Shown here one piece after another: positions 39,591 through 48,446 of a stretch of DNA of 64,000 nucleotides. Within the stretch, counting starts at the first letter, position 1. Every line of letters starts with the position of its first letter. The position numbers and the translations under genes are program-made. The DNA is from Halalkalibacter krulwichiae (GTDB taxonomy: Bacteria > Bacillota > Bacilli > Bacillales > Bacillaceae_D): assembly GCF_002109385.1 (NCBI RefSeq), contig NZ_CP020814.1:932001-996000 (forward strand), in the 5' to 3' direction. Under the pieces are notes generated by a model that was not told the DNA's origin, did no database searches, and saw only the letters and a program-made list of their open reading frames with translations.

Positions 39591-41705
39591 TCACTCCTCA
39601 CTTTTAGTGAAGCGTGAAGCGAGTTTGTGAAATTCCAATTGACTTTGAATTGGTTGCTCATGATGTTGCTTTTCTACATAGTTATAACTACCATCTGAAT
39701 TTTGTTCGCGTGCTTTTTTATTATCAGCTAAAGTTAGTGTAAGGATTTCTTTAATGCGCTGCTTATTTTGAGTGCTTAGAATAGGGAATAAGATCTCGAT
39801 TCTCTTTTCCATGTTTCTAGTCATCCAATCCGCCGAAGATAGAAACATCTCTTCCTCACCGTCATGATGAAAATAAAAAATACGACTATGTTCTAAAAAG
39901 CGATCAACAATGCTTAAGACACGGATATTTTCACTTACACCTGTAATTTGAGGACGAAGACAACAAATCCCTCTAACAATTAAATCAATTTGAACTCCAG
40001 CTTGAGAAGCTTCATACAACTTTAAAATAATAGGCTTATCCGTAAGCGAATTCATTTTAGCGATAATATGACCCTGCCCATTTTGCCTGTGATACTCAAT
40101 TTCTTTGTCAATGAGATTGAGGAATTTGCTGCGTATTTCAAAAGGGGCAATACTTAAGTGATGCCAAACTGGTTTATCGCTATAGCCACTCAAATAATTA
40201 AAGAAATTGGTTGCATCAATTCCAAAAGGCTCTTTAGCTGTTAAAAAGCCAATGTCTGTATATAGCTTTGCTGTAGAATCATTATAATTCCCTGTCCCTA
40301 AGTGAACAAAACGTTGGATTTGATCATCGTGATGTCTGACAACAAGGGTGATCTTGCAATGAGCTTTTAGTCCAGTAATCCCATAAATGACATGTACACC
40401 TGATTTCTCCAGTTTTTTGGCCCATTGAATGTTATTTTCTTCGTCAAACCTTGCCTTTAACTCAACTAATACAGTTACTTGTTTTCCGTTTTCTGCAGCA
40501 CGAGCAAGCGAGTGGATAATAGGAGAATCACCGCTTACTCGGTATAAAGTTTGCTTAATAGCAAGTACATAAGGGTCTTCAGCGGCACGATCAATAAAGT
40601 CAATAACCGGTTGGAATGACTCGTATGGGTGGTGAAGAATCATGTCTTTTTTCAAAATAGCTTTAAAAATATCCTCTTCACCAATTAGGTCTTCAGGAGG
40701 CTGAGGTATTAATGACTCGTTCGCTAAGTGTTCATGCTCTTTTACAAGTTGTGTTGCTAACTTCGATAAAAATGTAAGATCGATAGGCCCTTCATATGAA
40801 TAAACATCATCTTGCTGAAGCTCTAATACATCTAATAATAAATTGAGGACATTTCGATCCATTAGGCCTTTTTGCATTTCTAATCGAACAGCAGCTCCCC
40901 ACTTTCTTTTTTTTAGTTCTTTTTCGATTTCAAGGAGTAAATCACGAGCACCTTCTTCATGAATAGTCATGTCTGCATTACGAGTAATACGGAAAGGAGA
41001 AACCGACTTTACAGCAAACCCACTAAAGAGTTCATTAATAAAAAATCCAATCACATGTTCCAATAGGATAAATTGTTCTTGCTCAGATGATGTACTAGGC
41101 AGTTTGATAAAACGATTTAACACAGCAGGTACTTGTACAATTGCTAGTTGTTCTTTTTCCTCCCAATTCCCTAACTTTTTAAGAACAACAGCAAGATTTA
41201 AGCTTTTGTTTAATAGCATAGGAAATGGACGATAGGCGTCGATGGCCATCGGTGTTAATACTGGAAAAATATAGTGTTGAAAACGATCTCTAAGAAAATC
41301 AATTTGTTCTGCAGTGCAGTTCTCAATATCCATAAAATGAAACCCTTCGTGAGATAGCATTGGGATAATTGTTTTTGTGTAGACCGTATCTTGAAGGTGA
41401 ACTAATTTGTGATTCTTCTCAGAAATATGCTTTAGTTGCTGTTTTGGAGTAAGTCCAGCTTTATTTTCAGGCTTATTGTATCCTGCTTTTACCTGATCCT
41501 TTAGCCCTGCAACACGAACCATGAAAAATTCATCAAGGTTTGAGCTGAAAATAGCCAAAAACTTTAGGCGTTCAAGAATCGGGTTCCGTTCATCAATAGC
41601 CTCTTCTAGAACGCGCTCATTAAAAGCAAGCCAACTCAACTCTCGATTGTTATAAAAGGTTGGATTATTGAGATCAATGTTTTCCTGAATAAAATTTTCA
41701 TTCAT
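39591..41705 (-). CDS. ppk: Polyphosphate kinase Ppk
   Basis: A 704-residue enzyme that makes inorganic polyphosphate from ATP reversibly. The N-terminal NRELSWLAFNERVLEEA, the catalytic-loop HCKITLVVRHHDD with the phosphorylated histidine, HLGTGNYNDSTAKLYTD and the C-terminal DRFLEHSRIFYFHHDG are all typical of PPK1. ATG 41705 follows AAAGG at 8 nt; the ATG at 41723 has no such site. It is 74 nt behind ppx on the same strand, making a ppx-ppk operon. Confidence 0.97.
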   Translation of the reverse strand: MNENFIQENIDLNNPTFYNNRELSWLAFNERVLEEAIDERNPILERLKFLAIFSSNLDEFFMVRVAGLKDQVKAGYNKPENKAGLTPKQQLKHISEKNHKLVHLQDTVYTKTIIPMLSHEGFHFMDIENCTAEQIDFLRDRFQHYIFPVLTPMAIDAYRPFPMLLNKSLNLAVVLKKLGNWEEKEQLAIVQVPAVLNRFIKLPSTSSEQEQFILLEHVIGFFINELFSGFAVKSVSPFRITRNADMTIHEEGARDLLLEIEKELKKRKWGAAVRLEMQKGLMDRNVLNLLLDVLELQQDDVYSYEGPIDLTFLSKLATQLVKEHEHLANESLIPQPPEDLIGEEDIFKAILKKDMILHHPYESFQPVIDFIDRAAEDPYVLAIKQTLYRVSGDSPIIHSLARAAENGKQVTVLVELKARFDEENNIQWAKKLEKSGVHVIYGITGLKAHCKITLVVRHHDDQIQRFVHLGTGNYNDSTAKLYTDIGFLTAKEPFGIDATNFFNYLSGYSDKPVWHHLSIAPFEIRSKFLNLIDKEIEYHRQNGQGHIIAKMNSLTDKPIILKLYEASQAGVQIDLIVRGICCLRPQITGVSENIRVLSIVDRFLEHSRIFYFHHDGEEEMFLSSADWMTRNMEKRIEILFPILSTQNKQRIKEILTLTLADNKKAREQNSDGSYNYVEKQHHEQPIQSQLEFHKLASRFTKSEE

Positions 41706-41779
41706 TGTACTCAACCTTTCCATTCATTGTACTTTTCATTTAGAAGTTAATTGTAAATTTTATGATCCATTTGTAATTC

Positions 41780-43324
41780 TCAGAACTCATTTACAGGTAA
41801 GTATTGAAGATCCACTGTATGTTTAAGGATTTTTTCAATATGCTTTTTATGTTTGCTAATCTGAATATTCTCAAAAAATGGATCTTCTTGGTAAAAGAGA
41901 GGAATCAACAGATTTTGGTCTTTTTGTTTAACAGGACCTATTCGAGCGATCGCTCTCCTTCTAGTGCGGTCCAAGGAATACGCAATTTTCATAATGGACC
42001 CGAGGTACTCATATAATTTTAAATCATTTTTCTCTAATAATTTGTTATATGGTTTCGCATATTGTAACATTTTGGATTTAGATTTAAATGATGAGATTAA
42101 CGCTACAGCCAAACGTTCCTTATGAGACAATCCTTCAATTGTCATATTAGTAAGCAAATAAAACGTGTTTTGACTACTTGCTTCATTATTAATTGACTCT
42201 CCTATATACAAGACCTTTGCACTTTGGGCTAGCAACATTATGGCATAGTCATTGTCAAAATCCACTTCAGAAAACGGAGCAAGCTCTTGATGTAGTTGTT
42301 TCGCAAGAGTGGAAATATGTGTCACATTTTCTTGGTTGATTTGGTATTTTTCGGTGATTTGATAAAAACTTTCCTCAACGACATTTGGAAAACGGTCTGC
42401 TTCCATACTCTTTAACAATTGCTCATAAAAAATACCGTCTCGTAAACCTTTACTGCTCATAATGAACGATTCTGATTGTACATAATCAGTCAGTGATTTA
42501 ATAACTTCAACCGCCGGAATAATGATTTCTACCCTATCTTTTGAAAGTCCTTCTAAATGCATACGTTCTTCTAAAGTTGATTGTTGCAACATTTGATTTA
42601 TCTCTATTAATTCTTGTTGTGGGATTTCGTATTGATGTATACCAGCTAGGGGATACTCAGTTTGATATTGGTGAATAAGAGAAAGGTTACGGGCACTACC
42701 GCCGATACCAATTACAGGTAAAGTTTCCTTTTCTTTAAGCCAGGGAAGTGTATCTAATTGCACTTTAATAAATTGCTTAAGTGATGTTATAGATTCATTC
42801 GTTCTTCCATTTTGAAAAAATGTTTGGTATAAAGTAATTGCTCCAAATGGGAAACTATGGTAATGCTTTAATTCACGATCTTTAAATAACGTTATTTCTG
42901 TACTCCCCCCACCAATATCAACGGTAAACCCATTTTTAAAAGTGGTTGAATTTACAACAGCTAAATACCCGTAATAAGCTTCCTCATACTCACTTAGAAT
43001 ACGAATGTTCATACCAAACTTATCTTTTATTTTTCTAACAACTTTGTCCCGATTGCTCGCTTTTCTCATAGCAGCTGTTGCAATGACAACGACTTTTTTT
43101 ACTTGATGATAAGTAATGATATCTTTAAAACGCTCGAGCGTATCAATTGTTATATTTATGCCTTCACCAGAGAGGTCTCCTTTTTCTGTTATGAAGGTAC
43201 TTAGCCTTGCTACTGTTTTATAGTTATGTAATTCTTTATATCGTCCATTCTGATCAATTTGGTTAATAACCAAGCGGAACGAATTGGAGCCCATGTCAAT
43301 AATTGCATAATAATTGTTCGACAA
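41780..43324 (-). CDS. ppx: Exopolyphosphatase / Ppx-GppA phosphatase
   Basis: A 514-residue protein that hydrolyses polyphosphate or pppGpp. The actin-like phosphate motifs AIIDMGSNSFRLV (about residue 8) and FTVDIGGGSTEITLF (about 137) are clear; the C-terminal half is an HD-like helical domain (SHKERLAVALISSF). I chose TTG 43324 because AGAAGGTG sits 6 nt before it; the GTG at 43333 is part of that site. A TTTGTCGAA element overlaps this start. Divergent from the zinc operon. Confidence 0.94.
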   Translation of the reverse strand: MSNNYYAIIDMGSNSFRLVINQIDQNGRYKELHNYKTVARLSTFITEKGDLSGEGINITIDTLERFKDIITYHQVKKVVVIATAAMRKASNRDKVVRKIKDKFGMNIRILSEYEEAYYGYLAVVNSTTFKNGFTVDIGGGSTEITLFKDRELKHYHSFPFGAITLYQTFFQNGRTNESITSLKQFIKVQLDTLPWLKEKETLPVIGIGGSARNLSLIHQYQTEYPLAGIHQYEIPQQELIEINQMLQQSTLEERMHLEGLSKDRVEIIIPAVEVIKSLTDYVQSESFIMSSKGLRDGIFYEQLLKSMEADRFPNVVEESFYQITEKYQINQENVTHISTLAKQLHQELAPFSEVDFDNDYAIMLLAQSAKVLYIGESINNEASSQNTFYLLTNMTIEGLSHKERLAVALISSFKSKSKMLQYAKPYNKLLEKNDLKLYEYLGSIMKIAYSLDRTRRRAIARIGPVKQKDQNLLIPLFYQEDPFFENIQISKHKKHIEKILKHTVDLQYLPVNEF

Positions 43325-43325
43325 A
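43317..43325 (-). promoter_or_regulatory. Spo0A-type box overlapping the ppx start
   Basis: TTTGTCGAA on the minus strand includes the TTG start codon of ppx. It may be a coding coincidence; reported because three other perfect copies lie before gene starts. Confidence 0.25.
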
Positions 43326-43439
43326 AAATACACCTTCTATCTTGTGAGATTGTCCTGATTATATCAAAATTCATGACAAGTACTCAAAGGTAGACAGAAT
43401 AAAAATAACCTTTATAATAGAAAAAGCAAGGTGATATAT

Positions 43440-43460
43440 AAATCGTAATTGTTCTGATAA
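43440..43460 (+). promoter_or_regulatory. Candidate Zur box of the zinc ABC operon
   Basis: The sequence starts AAATCGTAAT, identical to one half of the Zur box AAATCGTAATNATTACGATTT; the other half (GTTCTGATAA) is degenerate. It is 36 bp before znuC, in an operon that ends in zur itself. Confidence 0.5.
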
Positions 43461-43495
43461 ATACAAGGAAATAAATAAAAGGAAGGGGAGAGATC

Positions 43496-44272
43496 ATGAA
43501 AAAAGCTATCCAAATAGAGGCTATCGAGATAGAAGGACTTTCGTTTTCATATGGAAACCAAAAAGTTCTTGAAGATATAACTTTATCTATTCAAAAGGGT
43601 GCATTTTTAGGATTGGTTGGGCCAAATGGATCTGGGAAATCAACATTAATTAAATTATTACTTGGTTTATTACAACCACAACAAGGGAAAATAAAATTAT
43701 TTGGTGAGAGAGTATCCAAATTTCGCCATTGGGAGAAAGTCGGTTTCGTTTCTCAGAAAGCAAATAGCTTTAATAGTGGATTTCCAGCCACTGTGTTTGA
43801 AGTTGTATCAATGGGTTTATATGGTAAATTAGGCTTGTTTCGCTTTATGAATAAAAAACATAAGCAATTAGTAAAAGAAGCGATTGCTCAAGTAGGTATG
43901 AGTGATTTTATAAATAAAAATATCGGTGAGTTATCAGGAGGACAACAACAAAGGGTCTTTATTGCTAGAGCGTTAGTGAGTGAGCCAGAATTACTAATTT
44001 TAGATGAACCAACAGTTGGTGTAGATGCAAAGAGTGTTCGTCAGTTTTATGATATGCTTGACTATTTAAATAAAGAAAAAGGAATAACCTTAATTATGGT
44101 CACTCATGATATTGGTGCAATGACGGATCATGTAACAGATGTAGCGTGTTTAAACAAAACTCTTCATTTCCACGGAAATACAGCAGATTTCGAGGCGAAT
44201 CAAGATTTATCGACATTCTATGGCCATGATGTGCACTTGCTAACTCATAATCATAGTCATGGAGGACATTAA
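43496..44272 (+). CDS. znuC: Zinc-type ABC transporter ATP-binding protein
   Basis: A 258-residue ATPase of the metal ABC class: Walker A GPNGSGKS (about residues 42-49), signature LSGGQQQR, Walker B LLILDEPTVGVDA, and MVTHDIGAM. The C-terminal tail is His-rich (LLTHNHSHGGH), suiting zinc sensing or binding. AAGGGGAG site. It heads an operon with two permease genes and zur, with a Zur-like operator upstream; B. subtilis counterpart is the zinc uptake ATPase gene beside zur. No zinc-binding lipoprotein gene is present here. Confidence 0.92.
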   Translation: MKKAIQIEAIEIEGLSFSYGNQKVLEDITLSIQKGAFLGLVGPNGSGKSTLIKLLLGLLQPQQGKIKLFGERVSKFRHWEKVGFVSQKANSFNSGFPATVFEVVSMGLYGKLGLFRFMNKKHKQLVKEAIAQVGMSDFINKNIGELSGGQQQRVFIARALVSEPELLILDEPTVGVDAKSVRQFYDMLDYLNKEKGITLIMVTHDIGAMTDHVTDVACLNKTLHFHGNTADFEANQDLSTFYGHDVHLLTHNHSHGGH

Positions 44273-44275
44273 CAA

Positions 44276-45133
44276 ATGATAGAAGCATTTTTTCGCTATG
44301 AATTTCTTCAAAATGCCTTTTATACAGGCGTTTTAATAGGATTGTTAGCTCCCACCCTTGGAGTGTTTTTGGTTGTAAGAAGGCTGTCTTTAATAGCGGA
44401 TGCTTTGTCTCATATTACTTTATCCGGTATTGCAGCAAGTTTATTACTAGCTAAACATGTGACATTTTTTCAAGCGCTCAATCCTCTTTACATGGGATTG
44501 TTTTTTTCAGTTGCTGGTTCTCTATTAATTGAACAGTTAAGAGGTGTTTACAACTATTATAAAGAAATTGCGATTCCGATTATCTTATCAGGAGGGATAG
44601 GAATTGGTGTTGTTTTCATTTCGCTAGCTGATGGGTTTAATAATGATTTATTTAATTACTTGTTTGGAAGTGTAATGGCCGTAAGTCGTTCTGACTTATG
44701 GACAATTAGTATCATTACTTGTATTGTAGTAATTATTTTAATTTTACTGTATAAGGAACTATTCTTTCTTTCATTTGATGAAGAGCAAGCGGTTGTCTCG
44801 GGTATCAATCGTCGCCTCATTAACTTTATTTTTATCGTTATGGTGGCATTGGTAATTGCTGCTTCTATGAGGGTCGTTGGAATCTTACTCGTTTCATCCT
44901 TGATGACTCTTCCTGTGGCAGCTGCAATGAGAATTGCGAAGGGCTTTAAACAGATGTTCTTCTATTCTATTTTACTTGGAGAGATTTCGGTTATTGGCGG
45001 TTTAATATCAGCCTTTTATTTTGATTTGGCTCCAGGTGGAATGATTGTTATGATAGCAGTTTTCTTATTGCTCTTAACTATTTTTATTGAAAAAGCGAGT
45101 GTTAAAATAAAGAGTGTAAAGGAAATGTATTAG
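44276..45133 (+). CDS. znuB: Zinc-type ABC transporter permease, first copy
   Basis: A 285-residue permease of the ZnuB family with about eight membrane segments. Motifs: RRLSLIADALSHITLSGIAA (about residues 38-57), NYYKEIAIPIILSGGIG, and SMRVVGILLVSSLMTLPVAA. It begins 4 nt after znuC, with the ribosome site inside the znuC end. It is paralogous to the next gene, and the two may form a heterodimeric channel. Confidence 0.92.
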   Translation: MIEAFFRYEFLQNAFYTGVLIGLLAPTLGVFLVVRRLSLIADALSHITLSGIAASLLLAKHVTFFQALNPLYMGLFFSVAGSLLIEQLRGVYNYYKEIAIPIILSGGIGIGVVFISLADGFNNDLFNYLFGSVMAVSRSDLWTISIITCIVVIILILLYKELFFLSFDEEQAVVSGINRRLINFIFIVMVALVIAASMRVVGILLVSSLMTLPVAAAMRIAKGFKQMFFYSILLGEISVIGGLISAFYFDLAPGGMIVMIAVFLLLLTIFIEKASVKIKSVKEMY

Positions 45134-45152
45134 TTAGGGGCTAAAAGATAAG

Positions 45153-45980
45153 ATGGAACTTTTAAATCAATTAACCTTTATTGAAAGAGGCGTTGTCGCT
45201 GGGGTTATTATAGGAGTGATTGCCCCGATTGTTGGTGCTTTTTTATTAGTTCGAAGGGTATCAATTATTTCAGAATCGATTTCTCATATTACATTAGCAG
45301 GTATTTCAGCTGGTGTTTTTATTGGTACGATAGGACCGGTATTTGAATCAATCAATCCAATGTATTTTGGGGTATTATTTGCACTTCTTGGTGCTTTAGT
45401 TACGGAACAATTAAGAAATGTATATCGTCATTTTCAAGAATTGGCCATTCCCATTATCTTATCAACAGCTGTTGGAATGAGTGCAATTTTTATTTCATTA
45501 GCTAGAACAGGATATAATGAATGGTATTCATATTTATTTGGAAGTATTGTCAGCGTAACAGTAAGTGATTTACAATTTATTATGATGACCGCTTTACTCG
45601 TTATTCTTTTAATAGGATTATTTTATAAAGAATTTATTTCCATCTCTTTTGATCAAGAGTTCGCAAAAGTTTCGGGAATATCCATTAAAATAGTAAATTT
45701 TGTGTTTGCATTATTAATTGCCCTAGTGATTTCAATGTCAATGAAGATTGTAGGGATTTTACTTGTTGGTGCGCTTGTCGTTATACCTGTAGCTACTAGT
45801 ATTCAGTTAGCAAGAAGCTTCAAGCAGCTGGTGGGGTATGGGATTGTTTTTTCTCAGGTAGCAATCGCATCTGGTTTATACTTTTCTTATCAGTATGCGA
45901 TAGCTACAGGCGGAATGATTGTATTAATGAGTGTATTGTTACTAATGGTAATTCTAGCTTTTAAAAAAGTAAGAGGGTAA
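45153..45980 (+). CDS. Zinc-type ABC transporter permease, second copy
   Basis: A 275-residue permease closely like the preceding one: RRVSIISESISHITLAGISA, VYRHFQELAIPIILST and SMKIVGILLVGALVVIPVA align part by part. About eight membrane segments. It follows by 19 nt and precedes zur by 17 nt. Tandem permease genes served by a single ATPase gene suggest a heteromeric transporter or a recent duplication. Confidence 0.92.
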   Translation: MELLNQLTFIERGVVAGVIIGVIAPIVGAFLLVRRVSIISESISHITLAGISAGVFIGTIGPVFESINPMYFGVLFALLGALVTEQLRNVYRHFQELAIPIILSTAVGMSAIFISLARTGYNEWYSYLFGSIVSVTVSDLQFIMMTALLVILLIGLFYKEFISISFDQEFAKVSGISIKIVNFVFALLIALVISMSMKIVGILLVGALVVIPVATSIQLARSFKQLVGYGIVFSQVAIASGLYFSYQYAIATGGMIVLMSVLLLMVILAFKKVRG

Positions 45981-45997
45981 CCAATGGAGGGCTTAGT

Positions 45998-46408
45998 ATG
46001 AATGTAACTGAAGCGATGGAGCTCTTAAAGGAGAAAGGGTATAAACATACTGATAAGAGAGCAGATATGTTACATCTATTTGCATTTGAAAAACGCTATT
46101 TATCGGCAAAAGATGTACTTGAACATATGCAAAATGATTATCCAGGAATGAGTTTTGATACGATTTATCGGAACCTTTCTCTCTTTTCGGAATTGAATAT
46201 TCTCGAAGAAACTGAACTAGATGGAGAGAGGAAGTTTCGTTTTAGTTGTTCAGTATCTAAGCATCATCACCATTTAATCTGTTTAGAATGCGGAAAAACG
46301 AAACACATTGATAATTGTCCAATGGATTCACTTCAACAAATATTTCCAGATTTTGAAGTCACTGGTCATAAATTTGAGATTTATGGTAAGTGCCAGGAGT
46401 GTAAATAA
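45998..46408 (+). CDS. zur: Zinc uptake regulator Zur (Fur family)
   Basis: A 136-residue Fur-family repressor. The winged-helix DNA-binding part carries MSFDTIYRNLSLFSELNILE (about residues 49-68); HHHHLICLECGKTKHIDNC and the terminal CQECK supply the structural zinc cysteines. Being last in the zinc uptake operon identifies it as Zur rather than Fur or PerR. AATGGAGGGC ribosome site. With zinc bound it should repress this operon, an autoregulatory loop. Terminator follows. Confidence 0.93.
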   Translation: MNVTEAMELLKEKGYKHTDKRADMLHLFAFEKRYLSAKDVLEHMQNDYPGMSFDTIYRNLSLFSELNILEETELDGERKFRFSCSVSKHHHHLICLECGKTKHIDNCPMDSLQQIFPDFEVTGHKFEIYGKCQECK

Positions 46409-46415
46409 GAAAAGA

Positions 46416-46456
46416 AGGAGCAAAAATCAAACTTTTGATTTTTATGCTCCTCTTTT
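46416..46456 (+). terminator. Terminator of the zinc operon
   Basis: AGGAGCAAAAATCAAA pairs with TTGATTTTTATGCTCCT (one bulge), followed by CTTTT. Confidence 0.88.
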
Positions 46457-46544
46457 AGGTATTTTCTCCTTTGGCCATTTCTTACTAATTGTTGTTTGAA
46501 GTGTCAAAATTAGATCAAGTTTAAGAAAATATCTTTTCTTTAAT

Positions 46545-46577
46545 TTGAAAGCGTTTACTTTCGAGAGGGGAAGGTAT
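46545..46577 (+). promoter_or_regulatory. Overlapping cre-like site and sigma-B-like promoter
   Basis: TTGAAAGCGTTTACTT (46545-46560) matches the CcpA cre consensus except one base. GTTTAC (46553) and AGGTAT (46572) with a 13-bp spacer also resemble a sigma-B promoter (GTTTAA/GGGTAT). Either could control the small gene at 46685. The two readings compete; neither is proved. Confidence 0.35.
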
Positions 46578-46684
46578 AGAATAGAAGAAAGAATTATTTG
46601 ACTTTTGTTAATGTTATGTTTTGATTTGGTTAATTTAATCAATTCGGTCATAAAATGAGTTAACTTTATATTTGAGGTGATAAC

Positions 46685-46849
46685 ATGGAAACGAATGTAA
46701 ATAAATTATCTGAGGTCTTTGAAGTAAAATTAAACAGAGCTTTAAAAGATAACGAGATCGAGTTGATTAAATGGATGGTTAAGAATGATGAGAAGCATTT
46801 AATTCCATATTCCAAGAACAGTGACCTCAAAATGGAAATACAAAGCTAA
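46685..46849 (+). CDS. Small hypothetical protein, 54 residues
   Basis: A short frame starting METNVNKLSEVFEVK and ending DLKMEIQS, behind a GAGGTG site 5 nt from the ATG. It is mostly helical and charged, with one tryptophan motif (LIKWMVKNDEKHL), no membrane segment. I do not recognise it. The good ribosome site, normal codon use and possible promoter 110 bp upstream support a real gene. The next gene starts 70 nt later. Confidence 0.55.
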   Translation: METNVNKLSEVFEVKLNRALKDNEIELIKWMVKNDEKHLIPYSKNSDLKMEIQS

Positions 46850-46919
46850 AGTGACCAGGTATTATAAAGAATATAATCATCTATTCGTTCAATCCTAATG
46901 TTTAGGAGGGGATGATAAG

Positions 46920-47138
46920 ATGACAAAGCCGCTTGTAAAATGTAATGTTGCCAATTGTACATTTTGGGGTGAGGGCAATAAATGCCAGGCAGAATCAATT
47001 CTTGTCGAAATTGATTCTCATGCAAATCGTGATTATAACATGGAAGCTGGAGAAGAACCTTATGAAAGAGCAGAACATAAGGATGCAGCCAACACGATAA
47101 AAGAGACATGTTGTCATACCTTCCAGCCAAAAGAGTAA
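46920..47138 (+). CDS. DUF1540 family protein
   Basis: A 72-residue protein with spaced cysteines (VKCNVANCTFWGEGNKCQA and TIKETCCHTF) as in the DUF1540 family, probably a small metal-binding or disulfide protein; many Bacillus members are sporulation-expressed. AGGAGGGG site. A reverse-strand open frame over the same bases is a shadow. Function unknown. Confidence 0.85.
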   Translation: MTKPLVKCNVANCTFWGEGNKCQAESILVEIDSHANRDYNMEAGEEPYERAEHKDAANTIKETCCHTFQPKE

Positions 47139-47142
47139 TTTT

Positions 47143-47181
47143 AAATGGGTTCAGAGAGAGCATTCTCTTTGAACCCATTTG
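47143..47181. terminator. Bidirectional terminator
   Basis: AAATGGGTTCAGAGAGA pairs with TCTCTTTGAACCCATTT (one bulge), between the convergent DUF1540 and nucleotidase genes. Confidence 0.88.
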
Positions 47182-47186
47182 TATGC

Positions 47187-47765
47187 TCAGCTATTCTCTT
47201 TAATCCAATTATTTACCCATTCCTTCGCTTCAACCCAGTTGTTTGCACGAACAACGGTTTTGGGAGCAGGAAGACGGTTATATGGTGTGTCCATTAAAAT
47301 AACTGGTATATTAAATTCTTCGGCGATTGCAACAGCATTATCATGTTTATCTTCAAAGAAAATATCTAATTTGTGGTTTTTAACCGCTTCAATTTTATCG
47401 TGTTTTCCGACTAATTCAATATGGTCATAAGGAATTGATTTTTGTGTAAACCATTTTGTTGTAACATCAGCTAAATGATTACGGCGTGCAGTAATATAAA
47501 TCAAATCATGGGATTTAGTCCATTCATGTAAGGTAGTTTCTGCACCTTTCGCAAGCTCAGCCTCTTCATATATAATTCCCTCGTTCTCTCCCATCCATTC
47601 CCAAAATTGTTTTTCTGAGATGCCTAAAACGGAAGTTAGGTCGTATTCAGTTATATCTTCTAATGTGAGTGATTTTTTAAAATGCTTATTTAAGTAGGGT
47701 ATAAATGTAGTTGGGCAAGTAATTGTTCCATCAATATCTAGGCCCATTCGTTTTTTTACTGACAT
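47187..47765 (-). CDS. yqfW: HAD-superfamily nucleotidase YqfW
   Basis: A 192-residue protein of the 5'(3')-deoxyribonucleotidase-like HAD group. The nucleophile motif RMGLDIDGTITCP (Asp near residue 9), motif II IYITARRNHLAD (about 94) and motif III-like FFEDKHDNAVAIAEE are visible. Its place between zur and yqfX equals B. subtilis yqfW. Natural substrate unknown. Confidence 0.9.
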   Translation of the reverse strand: MSVKKRMGLDIDGTITCPTTFIPYLNKHFKKSLTLEDITEYDLTSVLGISEKQFWEWMGENEGIIYEEAELAKGAETTLHEWTKSHDLIYITARRNHLADVTTKWFTQKSIPYDHIELVGKHDKIEAVKNHKLDIFFEDKHDNAVAIAEEFNIPVILMDTPYNRLPAPKTVVRANNWVEAKEWVNNWIKENS

Positions 47766-47929
47766 ATTGTAAATTCACCTCATAAATGCTGTTTTTCCTT
47801 ACATTACACGAAAAAGAGAAGCCGGTCTAGTGAACCCTTCCTTAATAAGAAAAGATTAACACCGATAATTCTAAATTAGTAAGTCATACTAAGTACTGTT
47901 CCCCGAAATAAAGAAAGTGAGGGATTTGT

Positions 47930-48385
47930 ATGGCAGATCGAGAACATCCGAAAGATGAACCGATAAGGTTAGTTGATGAAGATGACCGTTCGTTAACATT
48001 AGTGAATAACCATGTAGATGGAAAGTATGAAAACGGACGAAGTGACACTCGAGATCTTGAATTAACAGAAGAAGAGAGAGAACCTGTCGTAACTGATTTC
48101 CAAGAAGAAACAGCTGCAGAATATGGAGTTATGAATGACAGGTTCGAAAGGGAAGAGACTGCTCGTGCAAATGAAGATGACGTCACTGCAGGCCGTGGTG
48201 TTGGAACCTTTGCGATCGTGTTGTCTATTCTATCCCTATTCTTCTTACCGGTATTGCTTGGAGCAGCTGGTATAGTAGTTGGATTTGTTTCACGTCGTTA
48301 TGGCTCAACAACGCTTGGAAACTGGGCGATTGGTATTGGTGCTATTTCGATTCTCATGACCGTCTTTTTCTCCCCATTCTTTTAG
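47930..48385 (+). CDS. yqfX: YqfX-like membrane protein
   Basis: A 151-residue protein with a very acidic, hydrophilic N-terminal half (residues 1-88, rich in Asp, Glu, Arg) and two to three C-terminal membrane segments with the DUF4190-like pattern FAIVLSILSLFFLPVLLG and GNWAIGIGAISILM. Its position before ispG matches B. subtilis yqfX. Function unknown. The start ATG follows AAAGTGAGGGA. Confidence 0.85.
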   Translation: MADREHPKDEPIRLVDEDDRSLTLVNNHVDGKYENGRSDTRDLELTEEEREPVVTDFQEETAAEYGVMNDRFEREETARANEDDVTAGRGVGTFAIVLSILSLFFLPVLLGAAGIVVGFVSRRYGSTTLGNWAIGIGAISILMTVFFSPFF

Positions 48386-48412
48386 CTGATTGAGGAGGAC
48401 GGGGAACATAAG

Positions 48413-48446
48413 AAAAGCATAGGCTCAAAAGAGCTTATGCTTTTTC
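48413..48446. terminator. Bidirectional terminator between yqfX and ispG
   Basis: AAAAGCATAGGCTC pairs with GAGCTTATGCTTTT with an AAAA loop; T-run on the plus strand. Its right arm overlaps the end of ispG. Confidence 0.85.

Noticed and set aside
46846..47178. 110-residue reverse-strand open frame
   Set aside because: It mirrors the DUF1540 gene, which has a strong ribosome site and conserved cysteines; the reverse frame covers a terminator too.
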